Assembly (NCBI RefSeq): GCF_019430885.1
Contig: NZ_JAHYBZ010000003.1
Coordinates: 62,001-126,000 of the forward strand
From: Roseomonas alba
GTDB taxonomy: Bacteria > Pseudomonadota > Alphaproteobacteria > Acetobacterales > Acetobacteraceae
DNA: 64,000 nucleotides
Direction: 5' to 3'
Positions 26,758 to 36,140 of the stretch are shown piece after piece. The first letter of the stretch is position 1. Every line of letters begins with the position of its first letter. A program made the translations under genes and the position numbers. Under the pieces are notes generated by a model. It was not told the DNA's origin, searched no databases, and saw only the letters and a program-made list of their open reading frames with translations.

Positions 26758-29700
26758 TCATTCCGCTGCGGCACGCGCCTCGGACATCGGCACCGGCAGG
26801 TACTTCGCGTATTCCTTCGGCACGACGTGCCAGAAGCGCTGCCGTTCCACCGCCCATTCGTTCAGCAGGCGGGCGGCGAAGCGGCTGCCGGTCTCCGCGA
26901 CGTGCCGGGCGATCAGGTCGCACAGCACGCTTTCCCAGTGCGGATGCGCAAGGCGGTCCCACAGCAGGGTCTCGGGGTTGATGCGCAGGCCAAAGGTATC
27001 GTCGGCGTCATAGACGAAGGCGTGGCCGCCGGTGAAGCCGGCGCCGAAATTGTCGCCCACCGCGCCAAGGATCGCGACGGTGCCACCGGTCATGTACTCG
27101 CAGCCATTCGCACCGCAGCCTTCCACCACCGCAGTCGCGCCGGAATTGCGCACCGCGAAGCGTTCGCCCGCCTGGCCGGCCGCGAACAATTCGCCGGCCG
27201 TCGCACCGTAGAGGCAGGTGTTGCCGATGATGGTGTTCTCGTTCCAGACCAGCGGCGAGGAGGGTGCGGGGCGCACCACGATCGAAGCCCCTGACAGCCC
27301 CTTGCCGACATAGTCGTTGGCGTCCCCGAAGACCTCGAGCTTCAGACCGCGCACCGCGAAGGCGCCGAGCGACTGGCCCGCCGTGCCACGCAGCCGCACG
27401 GTCAGGTGGCCGGGCTGGAGGCCCGACATGCCGTATTGCCGCGTGATGCGGGACGACACCTTGGTGCCGATGGCGCGATGCGTGTTCCGGATATTGTACT
27501 GGAGCTGCATCTTCTCGCCGTGGCGGAACAGCGCGTCGGCGTCGCGGATCATCTCCGCATCCAACGTCTCCGGCACCTCGTTGCGGCCATCCATGGTCCA
27601 GTAGGAGGCATGCGGGCCGGCATCGGCCTGCACGAGCAGCGGGTTGAGGTCGAGGTCGTCGAGATCCTCCGACCCGCGGCTGACCTGCTGGAGCAGATCG
27701 GTGCGGCCGATGATGTCGGTCAGCTTGCGCACGCCGAGCGAGGCCAGGATCTCGCGCACCTCCTCCGCCACGAAGGAGAAGAGGTTGATGACCTTCTCCG
27801 GCGTGCCGGTGAACTTCTGGCGCAGCGCTTCGTCCTGCACGCAGACGCCCACCGGGCAGGTGTTGGAATGGCACTGGCGCACCATGATGCAGCCCATCGC
27901 CACCAGGGAGGCGGTGCCGATGCCGAATTCCTCGGCGCCGAGCATCGCCGCGATCACCACGTCGCGCCCGGTCTTGAGCCCGCCATCGGTGCGCAGCTTC
28001 ACCCGATGCCGCAGCCGGTTGAGCTGCAGCACCTGGTGCGTCTCGGACAGCCCCATCTCCCAGGGCAGGCCGGCATACTTGATCGACGATTGCGGGGAGG
28101 CACCCGTACCCCCGGAATGGCCGGAGACCAGGATCGCATCCGCCTTCGCCTTCGCGACACCGGCCGCAATGGTGCCGATGCCCGACCGGCTGACCAGCTT
28201 CACGCAGACCGACGCATCCGGGTTGATCTGCTTGAGGTCGTAGATGAGCTGCGCGAGATCCTCGATCGAATAGATGTCGTGATGCGGCGGCGGGGAGATC
28301 AGCGTCACGCCGGGCGTGGAGTGGCGCAGCTTCGCGATCAGGCCGGTCACCTTGAAACCCGGAAGCTGACCACCCTCGCCGGGCTTTGCACCCTGGGCGA
28401 CCTTGATCTCGATCTCGCGGCAATTGTTGAGATACTCGGCGGTCACGCCGAAGCGGCCGCTCGCGATCTGCTTGATCGCGGAGTTCGCGTTGTCGCCATT
28501 GGCCCGCGGCTTGGCCCGCGACGGGTCTTCGCCGCCCTCGCCGCTGTCGGACTTCGCGCCGATGCGGTTCATCGCGATCGACAGCGTCTCATGCGCCTCG
28601 GGGCTGAGCGCACCGAGCGAGATGCCGGGTGCGACCAGGCGCTTGCGGATCTCGGTGATGCTCTCGACTTCCTCGATCGCGACCGGGGTGCGGCCTTCCA
28701 GGCGGAAGTCGAGCAGGTCGCGCAGCGCCACGGGGGGCAGCTTCCGCACCGCGTCCGAGTAGCGCTTGAAGGTCTGGTAGCTGTCGGTCTCCACCGCCTT
28801 CTGCAGCGTGTGGATCAGGCTGCCGTCGAACGCATGGGTCTCACCGCGCCGGCGCAGCTTGTAGAGCCCGCCGACCGGCAGCGCGACCGCGCCCTCGGTC
28901 CACGCCTTGTCGTGCAGGGCAAGCACGCGCCGCGCGATGCCCGACAGGCCGATGCCCGAGATGCGCGACGGCGTGCCGGGGAAGAACTCGGCGATCAGGG
29001 CGCGGGAGAGGCCGATGGCCTCGAAGTTCATGCCGCCGCGATACGACGACAGCACGCCGATGCCCATCTTGGACATGACCTTCAGCAGGCCCTTGTCCAC
29101 CGCCTTCTTGTACTTCGCGACCGCATCGCCCAGGCCGACATTGCCGAACAGGCCGCGGCGATGGCGGTCGGCGATGCTCTCCTGCGCCAGATAGGCGTTC
29201 ACGGTCGTCGCGCCCGCGCCGATCAGCACGGCGAAGTAGTGCACGTCCATGCACTCGGCGGCGCGGACGTTCAGTGAGGTGAAGGTGCGCAGCCCGTGCT
29301 TGATCAGATGCGTCTGCACCGCGCCGACGGCGAGGATCATCGGCATCGCGGCGCGGTCGAAGCCCTGCGCCTCATCGGTCAGGATGACGTGGGCACAGCC
29401 GGAACGGACGCCTTCCTCCGCCTCGCGGCGGATGCGCTCCACGGCACGGCGCAACCCGTGCTCGCCTTCCTTCGTCGGCCAGGTGCAGTCCACCGAACAG
29501 ACCGTGCTGCCCATGTAGTGGCGCATGGCCTCGAACTGCGCGTTGGACAGCACCGGGCTTTCCAGCATCAGCATGTCGCACTGCGCCGGATCCTCCTCGA
29601 GGATGTTCCCGAGATTCCCGAGCCGCGTCTTCAGCGTCATCACCCGCGTCTCGCGCAGCGAGTCGATGGGCGGGTTGGTCACCTGGCTGAAGGTCTGGCG

Positions 29701-31293
29701 GAAATAGTGGTGCAGGCCGCGATACTGGTTGGACAGCACCGCGATCGGCGTGTCGTCGCCCATCGACCCGATCGCCTCGGCAGCGTCCTCGGCCATCGGG
29801 TGCAGGATTTGCTCCAGCTCTTCGAGCGTGTAGCCCATGGCGAGCTGGCGGCGGCGCAGTTCCTCGATACCGAAATGGGCCCGTTCGTCGGCTTCCGCCT
29901 TGACGATCTCGTCGATGCGGGTGGTGAGCGCGGTCCACTTGCCGAAGGGCTTGCGGGCGGCAAGCAGGTCCTTCAGCGCGGCGTCCTCGTAGAAGCGCGC
30001 CTCCTCCAGGTCGACGGCGATGCACTGGCCGGGGCCGACGCGGCCCTTCCGGATCACGCGATCCTCGGCCACCTTCACCATGCCGGTCTCGGAGCCGACG
30101 ATCAGCAGCCCGCCATCGGTGATGGTGTAGCGCATCGGGCGCAGACCGTTGCGGTCCAGGCCGCCGACCACCCAGCGGCCATCCGTCGCGGCGATCGCGG
30201 CCGGGCCGTCCCAGGGTTCCATCACGGCGTTGCAGTACATGAAGAGCTCGCGATGGCTCTCCGGCATGGTCGCGTTGTTGCCGACGCTTTCGGGGATCAG
30301 CAGCGCCTTGGCCATGGGGGCGTCGCGCCCGCCGCGGACCAGCAGTTCGAAGACATTGTCGAGCGTCGCGGTGTCCGACCCGCCCGCCTGCACGATGGGC
30401 TTGAGGTCGTCCATATGCGCGTCGAGCAGCGGATGGGCGAGCCGCGTCTCGTGGCTCTTCATCCAGTTGGCGTTGCCATGCAGCGTGTTGATCTCGCCGT
30501 TATGGGCGAGCATGCGGAAGGGCTGCGCCAGGCGCCAGGTCGGGAATGTGTTGGTGCTGTAGCGCTGGTGGTAGATTGCGAAGCGCGAGATGAAGCGCGC
30601 ATCGAGCAGATCCGGGTAGAATTCGGTCAGGCTCTCGGCAAGGAACATGCCCTTGTAGATGACCGAGCGCGTGGACAGCGAGCAGAGATAGAGCTCGGGG
30701 ATCTGCGCCGCGATGGCCTGCTTTTCGATGCGCCGGCGGATGACGTACATGTCGCGCTCGGCGGTCGCGATGTCGCGTTCCTCGGGATCCCAGATCAGGA
30801 TCTGCTCAATCTCGGGGCGGGTCGCGTTCGCCTTCTCGCCGATGACGGCGACGTTGATCGGCACCTGGCGCCAGCCATAGATCAGGTAGCCGCCGGACAG
30901 GATCTCGGTCTCGATGATCTGGCGGCAGCGTTCCTGCGCGCCGAGATCGGTCTTGGGCAGGAAGACCATGCCGACCGCGATGCGGCCGGGGCGGACGCGG
31001 TCGCCGCCGCGCTGCACGACTTCCGCGAAGAAGTCCTGCGGGATCTCGATATGGATGCCGGCACCGTCGCCGGTCTTGCCGTCCGCATCGACCGCGCCGC
31101 GGTGCCAGACCGCCTTCAGCGCGTCGATGCCAGCCTGCACGACCTCGCGCGACGGCTTGCCGTCCAGCGCGGCGACCAGGCCGACGCCACAGGCGTCGTG
31201 CTCGGTCAGGTCGAGATGCGCGGCGGATTCCAGGGCCTCGCGGCCCCGCAGGAAGGATTCGGTGAATTCGGAACCGGATTCGCTGTGCGACAT
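26758..31293 (-). CDS. gltB: Glutamate synthase large subunit
   Basis: An 1511-residue alpha subunit of NADPH-GOGAT, which transfers the amide of glutamine to 2-oxoglutarate. The N-terminal glutaminase nucleophile is Cys35 (EHDACGVG) after a short propeptide. The FMN-binding synthase domain contains the 3Fe-4S cysteines Cys1141, Cys1146 and Cys1151 (CHSNTCPVGVC). The C-terminal beta-helix GXGXG domain is Gly-rich (about 1250-1480). ATG 31293 is chosen over 31365 because it lies just after the gltD stop, has GGAG upstream and gives the family N-terminus. It is downstream of gltD, 7 bp apart, in one operon. Confidence 0.98.
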   Translation of the reverse strand: MSHSESGSEFTESFLRGREALESAAHLDLTEHDACGVGLVAALDGKPSREVVQAGIDALKAVWHRGAVDADGKTGDGAGIHIEIPQDFFAEVVQRGGDRVRPGRIAVGMVFLPKTDLGAQERCRQIIETEILSGGYLIYGWRQVPINVAVIGEKANATRPEIEQILIWDPEERDIATAERDMYVIRRRIEKQAIAAQIPELYLCSLSTRSVIYKGMFLAESLTEFYPDLLDARFISRFAIYHQRYSTNTFPTWRLAQPFRMLAHNGEINTLHGNANWMKSHETRLAHPLLDAHMDDLKPIVQAGGSDTATLDNVFELLVRGGRDAPMAKALLIPESVGNNATMPESHRELFMYCNAVMEPWDGPAAIAATDGRWVVGGLDRNGLRPMRYTITDGGLLIVGSETGMVKVAEDRVIRKGRVGPGQCIAVDLEEARFYEDAALKDLLAARKPFGKWTALTTRIDEIVKAEADERAHFGIEELRRRQLAMGYTLEELEQILHPMAEDAAEAIGSMGDDTPIAVLSNQYRGLHHYFRQTFSQVTNPPIDSLRETRVMTLKTRLGNLGNILEEDPAQCDMLMLESPVLSNAQFEAMRHYMGSTVCSVDCTWPTKEGEHGLRRAVERIRREAEEGVRSGCAHVILTDEAQGFDRAAMPMILAVGAVQTHLIKHGLRTFTSLNVRAAECMDVHYFAVLIGAGATTVNAYLAQESIADRHRRGLFGNVGLGDAVAKYKKAVDKGLLKVMSKMGIGVLSSYRGGMNFEAIGLSRALIAEFFPGTPSRISGIGLSGIARRVLALHDKAWTEGAVALPVGGLYKLRRRGETHAFDGSLIHTLQKAVETDSYQTFKRYSDAVRKLPPVALRDLLDFRLEGRTPVAIEEVESITEIRKRLVAPGISLGALSPEAHETLSIAMNRIGAKSDSGEGGEDPSRAKPRANGDNANSAIKQIASGRFGVTAEYLNNCREIEIKVAQGAKPGEGGQLPGFKVTGLIAKLRHSTPGVTLISPPPHHDIYSIEDLAQLIYDLKQINPDASVCVKLVSRSGIGTIAAGVAKAKADAILVSGHSGGTGASPQSSIKYAGLPWEMGLSETHQVLQLNRLRHRVKLRTDGGLKTGRDVVIAAMLGAEEFGIGTASLVAMGCIMVRQCHSNTCPVGVCVQDEALRQKFTGTPEKVINLFSFVAEEVREILASLGVRKLTDIIGRTDLLQQVSRGSEDLDDLDLNPLLVQADAGPHASYWTMDGRNEVPETLDAEMIRDADALFRHGEKMQLQYNIRNTHRAIGTKVSSRITRQYGMSGLQPGHLTVRLRGTAGQSLGAFAVRGLKLEVFGDANDYVGKGLSGASIVVRPAPSSPLVWNENTIIGNTCLYGATAGELFAAGQAGERFAVRNSGATAVVEGCGANGCEYMTGGTVAILGAVGDNFGAGFTGGHAFVYDADDTFGLRINPETLLWDRLAHPHWESVLCDLIARHVAETGSRFAARLLNEWAVERQRFWHVVPKEYAKYLPVPMSEARAAAE

Positions 31294-31300
31294 GGTGGCT

Positions 31301-32740
31301 TCACTCCGCCGCGATGGCCGGGGTCTCCCCCTGGGCCTGGATGTAGCTGTGGATCTGGTCGGCAACGTCGCGCCCGTCGCGGATGCCCCACACGACCAGC
31401 GAGGCGCCGCGCACGATGTCGCCCGCCGCGAAGACGCCGGGCAGCGCCGTCATCATGGTGCGGTAGTCGACCTTCAGCGTGCCCCAGCGCGTGACGGACA
31501 GCGCGGGCTCGTCGAAGGCCTGGGGCAGATCCTCGGGGTCGAAGCCGAGCGCCTTGATCACCAGATCGGCCTGGAGGTTGAACAGCGCGCCGGGGATGGG
31601 TTCGATCTGCTGGCGCCCCGTCGCGTCCGGCAGGCCGAGATGCATGCGCTGGGCGCGCACGCCTTCGACCTTGCCCTCGCCAAAGAAGGATTCGGGCGCG
31701 CCGAGCCATTCGAAGACCACGCCTTCTTCCTCGGCGTTCTTCACCTCGCGCATCGACCCCGGCATGTTCGCCTTGTCGCGGCGATAGAGGCAGGTGACCG
31801 AGGCCGCGCCCTGGCGCACCGCTGTGCGCACGCAGTCCATCGCGGTGTCGCCGCCGCCGACGACGACCACATGCTTGCCCGCAGCATCCAGCGCGCCGCT
31901 GTCGAAGTCGGGCACCATGTCGCCCAGGCCCTTGCGGTTGGACGCGATGAGGTAGTCGAGCGCGGGCACCACGCCGGCGAGATCGCCGCCCGGATTGGTG
32001 ATGTCGCGCGCCTTGTACACGCCGGTCGCGACCAGCACCGCGGCGTGCTGCGCACGCAGCTCGGACAGGGGGATGTCCTGGCCGACCGCGACGTTCAGCC
32101 GGAACGTGATGCCGCCATCCTCGTACTGCTTCTGCCGGCGCAGGACGATGTCCTTCTCCAGCTTGAAGTTCGGGATGCCGTAGATCATCAGCCCGCCGGC
32201 GCGGTCATGTCGGTCATAGACCGTGACCTGATAACCCATGGTCCGCAGCCGTTCGGCCGCCGCCATGCCGGCGGGGCCGGCGCCGATGATGCCGACGCTC
32301 TGCGCGCGTTCCTTCACCGGCCTGGGCGGCTTGACCCAGCCTTTTTCCCAGGCGGTGTCGGTGATGTACTTCTCGACCGCGCCGATGGTGACGGAATCGA
32401 AGCCCTTCTCGATGACGCAATTGCCTTCGCAGAGCCGATCCTGCGGGCAGACGCGGCCGCAGATCTCGGGGAAGGTGTTGGTCGCCGCGGCGATCTCATA
32501 GGCTTCCTCGACGCGGCCCTCGGCGGTCAGCTTCAGCCAGTCGGGGATGTTGTTGTTCAGCGGGCAATGTACCTGGCAGAAGGGCACGCCGCACTGGGAA
32601 CACCGCGACGCCTGGGAAGACGCGGCTTCCTGCGCGAAGGGCTGATAGACCTCGCCCCAATCGGCGCGGCGCGCGGCGGCATCGCGCTTGTCGGGCTGAC
32701 GCTGCTGCAGGCGAACGAACTGGAGCATCTTCTCGGCCAT
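31301..32740 (-). CDS. gltD: Glutamate synthase small subunit
   Basis: A 479-residue beta subunit: an FAD/NADPH reductase that passes electrons to GltB through two 4Fe-4S clusters. Cluster cysteines are grouped near the N-terminus (CSQCGVPFCQVHCP, about residues 47-60, and CGRVCPQDRLCEGNC, about 94-108). FAD binding is at GIIGAGPAGMAAAERL (about 149-164), NADPH binding at VVVVGGGDTAMDCVRTA and the final FAD motif at GVFAAGDIVRGASLV. Gene order gltD-gltB is the reverse of E. coli and common in alphaproteobacteria. Confidence 0.98.
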   Translation of the reverse strand: MAEKMLQFVRLQQRQPDKRDAAARRADWGEVYQPFAQEAASSQASRCSQCGVPFCQVHCPLNNNIPDWLKLTAEGRVEEAYEIAAATNTFPEICGRVCPQDRLCEGNCVIEKGFDSVTIGAVEKYITDTAWEKGWVKPPRPVKERAQSVGIIGAGPAGMAAAERLRTMGYQVTVYDRHDRAGGLMIYGIPNFKLEKDIVLRRQKQYEDGGITFRLNVAVGQDIPLSELRAQHAAVLVATGVYKARDITNPGGDLAGVVPALDYLIASNRKGLGDMVPDFDSGALDAAGKHVVVVGGGDTAMDCVRTAVRQGAASVTCLYRRDKANMPGSMREVKNAEEEGVVFEWLGAPESFFGEGKVEGVRAQRMHLGLPDATGRQQIEPIPGALFNLQADLVIKALGFDPEDLPQAFDEPALSVTRWGTLKVDYRTMMTALPGVFAAGDIVRGASLVVWGIRDGRDVADQIHSYIQAQGETPAIAAE

Positions 32741-32975
32741 GCGAACCCCCGCGGCGGCATCGGTCTTGCATACATCGGCTTGCGTCAGGTCAGGACGCGC
32801 ACCGGGCCGTAGGCGGCCATGCCTCCAGGCATGATCGGTCCATGCGGCCTCGGTTCAGCGTCACATACGGCATGAAAAATCCCGACGCGAGTCCTTTCTG
32901 CGCCGATTGGTCAGTTTTCGTGTCCTAAATACTTCGCAATATGCGTCGCGCCGGCATTGCGACGCTTCGATGACC

Positions 32976-32999
32976 GAAATAAAGGTCCGATTTGGACCT
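32976..32999 (-). terminator. Rho-independent terminator of the NDUFA9-like gene
   Basis: On the minus strand AGGTCC and GGACCT form a 6-bp stem with an AAATC loop, followed by TTTATTT. The stem overlaps the stop codon of the NDUFA9-like gene. It separates that gene from gltD-gltB, which should have its own promoter in 32741-32975; I could not define one there. Confidence 0.7.
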
Positions 33000-33942
33000 A
33001 TGCCGGCGCGCGCCGCCGCCCAGCCTGCCGGAACCGGGCCAGATAGGCCGGCACGATCGCCTCCGCCGCCTTGGGGGCGACGCCCAGCGCCTCCAGCCCC
33101 GCAGCCTGCGGCGACACCACATTGTCCCGCGCCAGCAGGCTGAGCTGGTCCCGCGTCAGCGGCGGCGTCGGCAGGCATTCGCCGAGCCGCGCCTGGAAGG
33201 CCGCCAGCCCATGCGGCACCGTCACGAGCGGGCGGCGGCGATGGGTGTGCTCCAGCACGAATTCGAGCACGTCCCGCATCGTCATCACACGCGGGCCGCC
33301 GAGTTCGTAGGTCCGGCCCGTCGCATCGCCGCGGTCGATGGCCGCCATCACCGCATCCGCGACATCGCCGACATAGACGGGTTGGAAGCGCGTCGCGCCC
33401 TCGATCACCGGCATGACGGGCAGCAGCACGGCGAGACCGGCGAAGCGGTTGAAGAACTGGTCGTCCGGCCCGAACACCACTGACGGGCGCAGGATGGTCG
33501 CGTCGGGGAAGGCCTCGCGCACCGCCGCCTCGCCGGCCGCCTTGGTGCGGGCATAGAGGCTCGGGCTGTCCGGGTCCGCCCCGAGGGCGGAGATCTGCAC
33601 CAGCCGCCGCACCCCGGCCGCGGCGGCTGCGCGGGCGACGCGGCCGGCGCCCTCGGCGTGGATGCGCTCGAAGTCACCGCGCTTCCGCTCGAAGAGGATG
33701 CCGACCAGGTTCACCACCACATCGGCCCCGGCCACGGCGCGCGCCACCGAGGCATCGTCGGTCACGGACGCCGCGACCGGCTCGACCTGGCCGACATCGC
33801 CGAGCGGGCGAAGCCGCGCCGACCGCTCCGTATCGCGGGCGGCGATTCGCACCGTGTAGCCCTGCCGCGCGAGGCGTTGCACGATCTGCCGCCCGATAAA
33901 TCCCGCGCCCCCGAAGACCGTTGCGACACCGCTGCCGATCAT
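32998..33942 (-). CDS. Complex I NDUFA9-like NAD(P)-binding protein
   Basis: A 314-residue atypical SDR. The N-terminal VATVFGGAGFIGRQIVQRLARQGY is the Rossmann motif; then come ADVVVNLVGILFERKRGDFERIH (about 69-91) and QISALGADPDSPSLYARTKAAGE (about 112-134), the usual NDUFA9/YbjT-like signature, with SPSLYARTK as the degenerate YxxxK. Alphaproteobacterial members are thought to act in complex I assembly or stability. ATG 33942 has GGGAGGCGAGG as ribosome-binding site; the longer frame has no such support. Not linked to nuo genes here. Confidence 0.88.
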   Translation of the reverse strand: MIGSGVATVFGGAGFIGRQIVQRLARQGYTVRIAARDTERSARLRPLGDVGQVEPVAASVTDDASVARAVAGADVVVNLVGILFERKRGDFERIHAEGAGRVARAAAAAGVRRLVQISALGADPDSPSLYARTKAAGEAAVREAFPDATILRPSVVFGPDDQFFNRFAGLAVLLPVMPVIEGATRFQPVYVGDVADAVMAAIDRGDATGRTYELGGPRVMTMRDVLEFVLEHTHRRRPLVTVPHGLAAFQARLGECLPTPPLTRDQLSLLARDNVVSPQAAGLEALGVAPKAAEAIVPAYLARFRQAGRRRAPA

Positions 33943-34098
33943 CCTCGCCTCCCGCTGAAACCCAGGCAGAACCGCCGTTCCGCGCCACCCGGACCCCATA
34001 TGGGCCGGGCCGAGGCGATGCCGCAACCACACCCCCGCTTGACGCCCCGCGCGACCCCGCGTAAACGCCCGGCCTCGCCGCGAGGCGCCGGCCCCCTT

Positions 34099-34185
34099 GC
34101 CCAGGTGGCGGAATTGGTAGACGCGCAGGTTTCAGGTACCTGTGGCCGCAAGGCTGTGAAGGTTCGAGTCCTTTCCTGGGCACCA
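34099..34185 (+). tRNA. tRNA-Leu (CAG)
   Basis: An 87-nt class II tRNA. The acceptor arms are GCCCAGG (34099-34105) and CCTGGGC (34175-34181), followed by discriminator A and an encoded CCA. The D-arm region is TGGCGGAATTGGTAGACGCG. The anticodon stem CAGGT/ACCTG encloses the loop TTCAGGT, with CAG at 34133-34135. The long variable arm (TGGCCGCAAGGCTGT) and GGTTCGAGTCC T-arm fit leucine. It reads CUG codons, the main leucine codon in this GC-rich DNA. Its 3' end is repeated at 36102. Confidence 0.97.
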
Positions 34186-34187
34186 CG
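34173..34187 (+). repeat. 15-bp tRNA 3'-end sequence (left copy of a direct repeat)
   Basis: TTCCTGGGCACCACG, covering the T-arm edge, acceptor strand and CCA of tRNA-Leu, occurs again exactly at 36102-36116. Such duplications of a tRNA 3' end mark attachment sites of integrative elements, but no integrase is present between the copies. Confidence 0.5.
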
Positions 34188-34484
34188 GCAAGCATCCGGA
34201 CAGTAGAATCTCGCCGGATGCGTCCGGCGGCGGCGGTGGTTCATCGCCACTAAGCCGGGCATTGGCCGCGGGCGCCCTTCGGGCGCCCCCCCGTGATGGC
34301 AGAATCTGTATCAATATCGTATCATTACGTACTAGTAATTTGACCTGCCTTAGCGCCATGGCCGAACCTTGAAATTGCGTTTCAGCCGCAACTCCCTTTC
34401 CAGGTTCGTGCGGACGGATCGACGAGAGGGCCAAGCGGCATCGCATCGGGAGGCCCCCCTCATGCCGGCCGCGAGACGACGCCC
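34186..34484. other. AT-rich spacer between tRNA-Leu and the dioxygenase gene
   Basis: About 300 bp without a gene. At 34298-34343 it is clearly AT-richer than its surroundings (around TGTATCAATATCGTATCATT) and contains the inverted repeat ATTAC (34324-34328) with GTAAT (34335-34339). A promoter for the dioxygenase gene is likely here but I cannot place -35/-10 boxes with confidence. Confidence 0.4.
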
Positions 34485-35378
34485 ATGATAGCCTATGCGC
34501 AGATCAATCCCCGGCTGCCCGGGTTCCGGCTGGGCCGGGCGCTTGCCTACTACGCCCAGCGCGTGGTCACGCCCACGCCCCTGCGCCGCGCGGTCACCGG
34601 GGGCATCGCTCTCGTCATTCGCAGCCGTCACGGCGCGGGCCCGACACGCCCCTCCCGCCAGAGGGAATTGGGGGAGCTGCGCGGCCGCGGCATCGCGATG
34701 CTCGCCCCGTTGTTCAGCGAGGAAACCCTGCGCAGCGTGCAGGACTACTTCCACAACGCGCCCGTCACGCTGCCGGGCGGGCGGCAGGCACCTCTCGCGG
34801 AGATCCCTGCCGGCACGCGCAGCGCGGCCTATGACCTGCAGACCATCGTCGACTGCCCGCATCTGCTCGAGGCGGTGAACGACCCCGAGCTGCTGAGCCT
34901 CGCCGCGGCCTATCTCGGCTGCAAGCCGACGCTGTCGAGCCTTGGCGTGCGCTGGTCCTTCCCGAACGCCGTCGGGCGGGAGGATGTGCAGACGTGGCAT
35001 CGCGACTGCGACGACTGGCGCACCATCAAGGTGTTCACCTACCTGACCGATGTCTGCCCGACATCCGGTCCGCATGCCTATGTCCGCGGGTCGCACAGGA
35101 CCCGCGCGACGCTGCGGAATGCGCGGTTCACCGAGGACGGACTGACCGACCGGTTCGGGCAGGACAGCATCCTGTCCGTCATGGGGCCATCCGGCACCAG
35201 CTTCGTCGGCGACATGGCGGGGATCCATCGCGGCGTGGTGCCGAAACGCGAACCGCGCCTGATCCTCCAGGCCCAGTTCTCGGTCCTGCCCATCCAGTGC
35301 TTCGACTACAACCCCGTGAGGCGGCCCGGCACCCCCGCCCTCGACGCCTACACCAACCGTCTGATCGTGCGCGGCTGA
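34485..35378 (+). CDS. Phytanoyl-CoA dioxygenase-like (PhyH) protein
   Basis: A 297-residue member of the PhyH 2-oxoglutarate/Fe(II) oxygenase superfamily. The iron facial triad appears as His172 and Asp174 (WHRDCDDW) and His248 (GIHRG), with an Arg shortly after (KREPRLIL) for 2-oxoglutarate. The first 60 residues are a basic, amphipathic extension not typical of the core domain. Known relatives hydroxylate lipids or antibiotic precursors; the substrate is unknown. The gene stands alone inside the tRNA-end repeat interval. The start ATG 34485 lacks a clear ribosome-binding site. Confidence 0.8.
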   Translation: MIAYAQINPRLPGFRLGRALAYYAQRVVTPTPLRRAVTGGIALVIRSRHGAGPTRPSRQRELGELRGRGIAMLAPLFSEETLRSVQDYFHNAPVTLPGGRQAPLAEIPAGTRSAAYDLQTIVDCPHLLEAVNDPELLSLAAAYLGCKPTLSSLGVRWSFPNAVGREDVQTWHRDCDDWRTIKVFTYLTDVCPTSGPHAYVRGSHRTRATLRNARFTEDGLTDRFGQDSILSVMGPSGTSFVGDMAGIHRGVVPKREPRLILQAQFSVLPIQCFDYNPVRRPGTPALDAYTNRLIVRG

Positions 35379-35387
35379 CGCCGCGGA

Positions 35388-35870
35388 TCATGCGACGGGC
35401 GGCAACGTCCCGGCTTCCACCATGCGATGCCCCGGCGCCTCGGCCAGGCGGGGCGCGGGGCGCTCCACGCCGGGGACGCCGTTGCCGTTGATGCGCATGG
35501 CCAGCGCTTGCCCGAAAGCGGCGGCCCCGATGCACAGCGTGACGGTCACCGCGATATTGACCATGGCGCGGGCCATGGCCCCGCCGTGCAGCAGTTCCAC
35601 CGCCTGGACGCTGAAGGTCGAGAAGGTGGTGAAGCCGCCGCACAGGCCGACCGTGACGAAGACCCTCACGGAATCCGGTGCGGGAAAGCGCCCGCCGGCC
35701 AGCGTCAGCATCCCGAAGAACGCGATGGCGAATGATCCCGTGATGTTGATGAGCATCGTGCCCCAGGGCAGGGTGCGGCTGATCGGCTCGGCCAGCATCG
35801 AGACGAGGTAGCGCGCCAGGGTGCCGCCGGCGCCGCCGGCCATGACGAGCAGACAATTCACCAGGGTCAT
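35388..35870 (-). CDS. crcB: Fluoride exporter CrcB/Fluc
   Basis: A 160-residue four-helix fluoride channel acting as a dual-topology dimer. Diagnostic parts are GGAGGTLARYLVS (about residues 11-23), the pore Asn region PWGTMLINITGSFAIAFF (about 35-52) and GLCGGFTTFSTFSVQ (about 71-85). The last 30 residues form a hydrophilic tail longer than the usual 125-residue protein. AGGAGG precedes ATG 35870; the much longer open frame upstream is antisense to rnd. I looked for a fluoride riboswitch 5' of it and saw none. Confidence 0.95.
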   Translation of the reverse strand: MTLVNCLLVMAGGAGGTLARYLVSMLAEPISRTLPWGTMLINITGSFAIAFFGMLTLAGGRFPAPDSVRVFVTVGLCGGFTTFSTFSVQAVELLHGGAMARAMVNIAVTVTLCIGAAAFGQALAMRINGNGVPGVERPAPRLAEAPGHRMVEAGTLPPVA

Positions 35871-36101
35871 GCGCGATCCTCCTGTCCGGCACGCGGGGAA
35901 CCCGCAGGGTGGCCGCATGATCTGCCCCTGCCCGACCGGAAGGCTTCCACGCACGGCGTGCCGCGTTTCCGGAAGCCATGCCGGCGACGGCCCGGCTTGC
36001 GCGGCTGCGGCGCCCGCCGTAAGAGCCCGACGGAATCCCTGGGGTTCAGGATCGTCCCGCCGCGCCGCAAGGCTCTGTTCCAGCCCGCTGTCCGGACCGC
36101 C

Positions 36102-36116
36102 TTCCTGGGCACCACG
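36102..36116 (+). repeat. 15-bp copy of the tRNA-Leu 3' end (right copy)
   Basis: An exact repeat of TTCCTGGGCACCACG from the tRNA-Leu gene, 1.93 kb downstream and in the same orientation, just before rnd. The interval between the copies holds only the PhyH-like gene and crcB. Confidence 0.5.
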
Positions 36117-36140
36117 ACCAGACGAGGCTCGGCGATCCCT

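Noticed and set aside
27406-31494. Two long plus-strand frames (623 and 732 codons) over gltB
   Set aside because: They are shadows of gltB. The translations lack any family motif, and gltB is complete on the other strand.
35871-36140. Fluoride riboswitch upstream of crcB
   Set aside because: I looked for the pseudoknot core in the leader on the minus strand and saw no match. The region is also antisense to the start of rnd.
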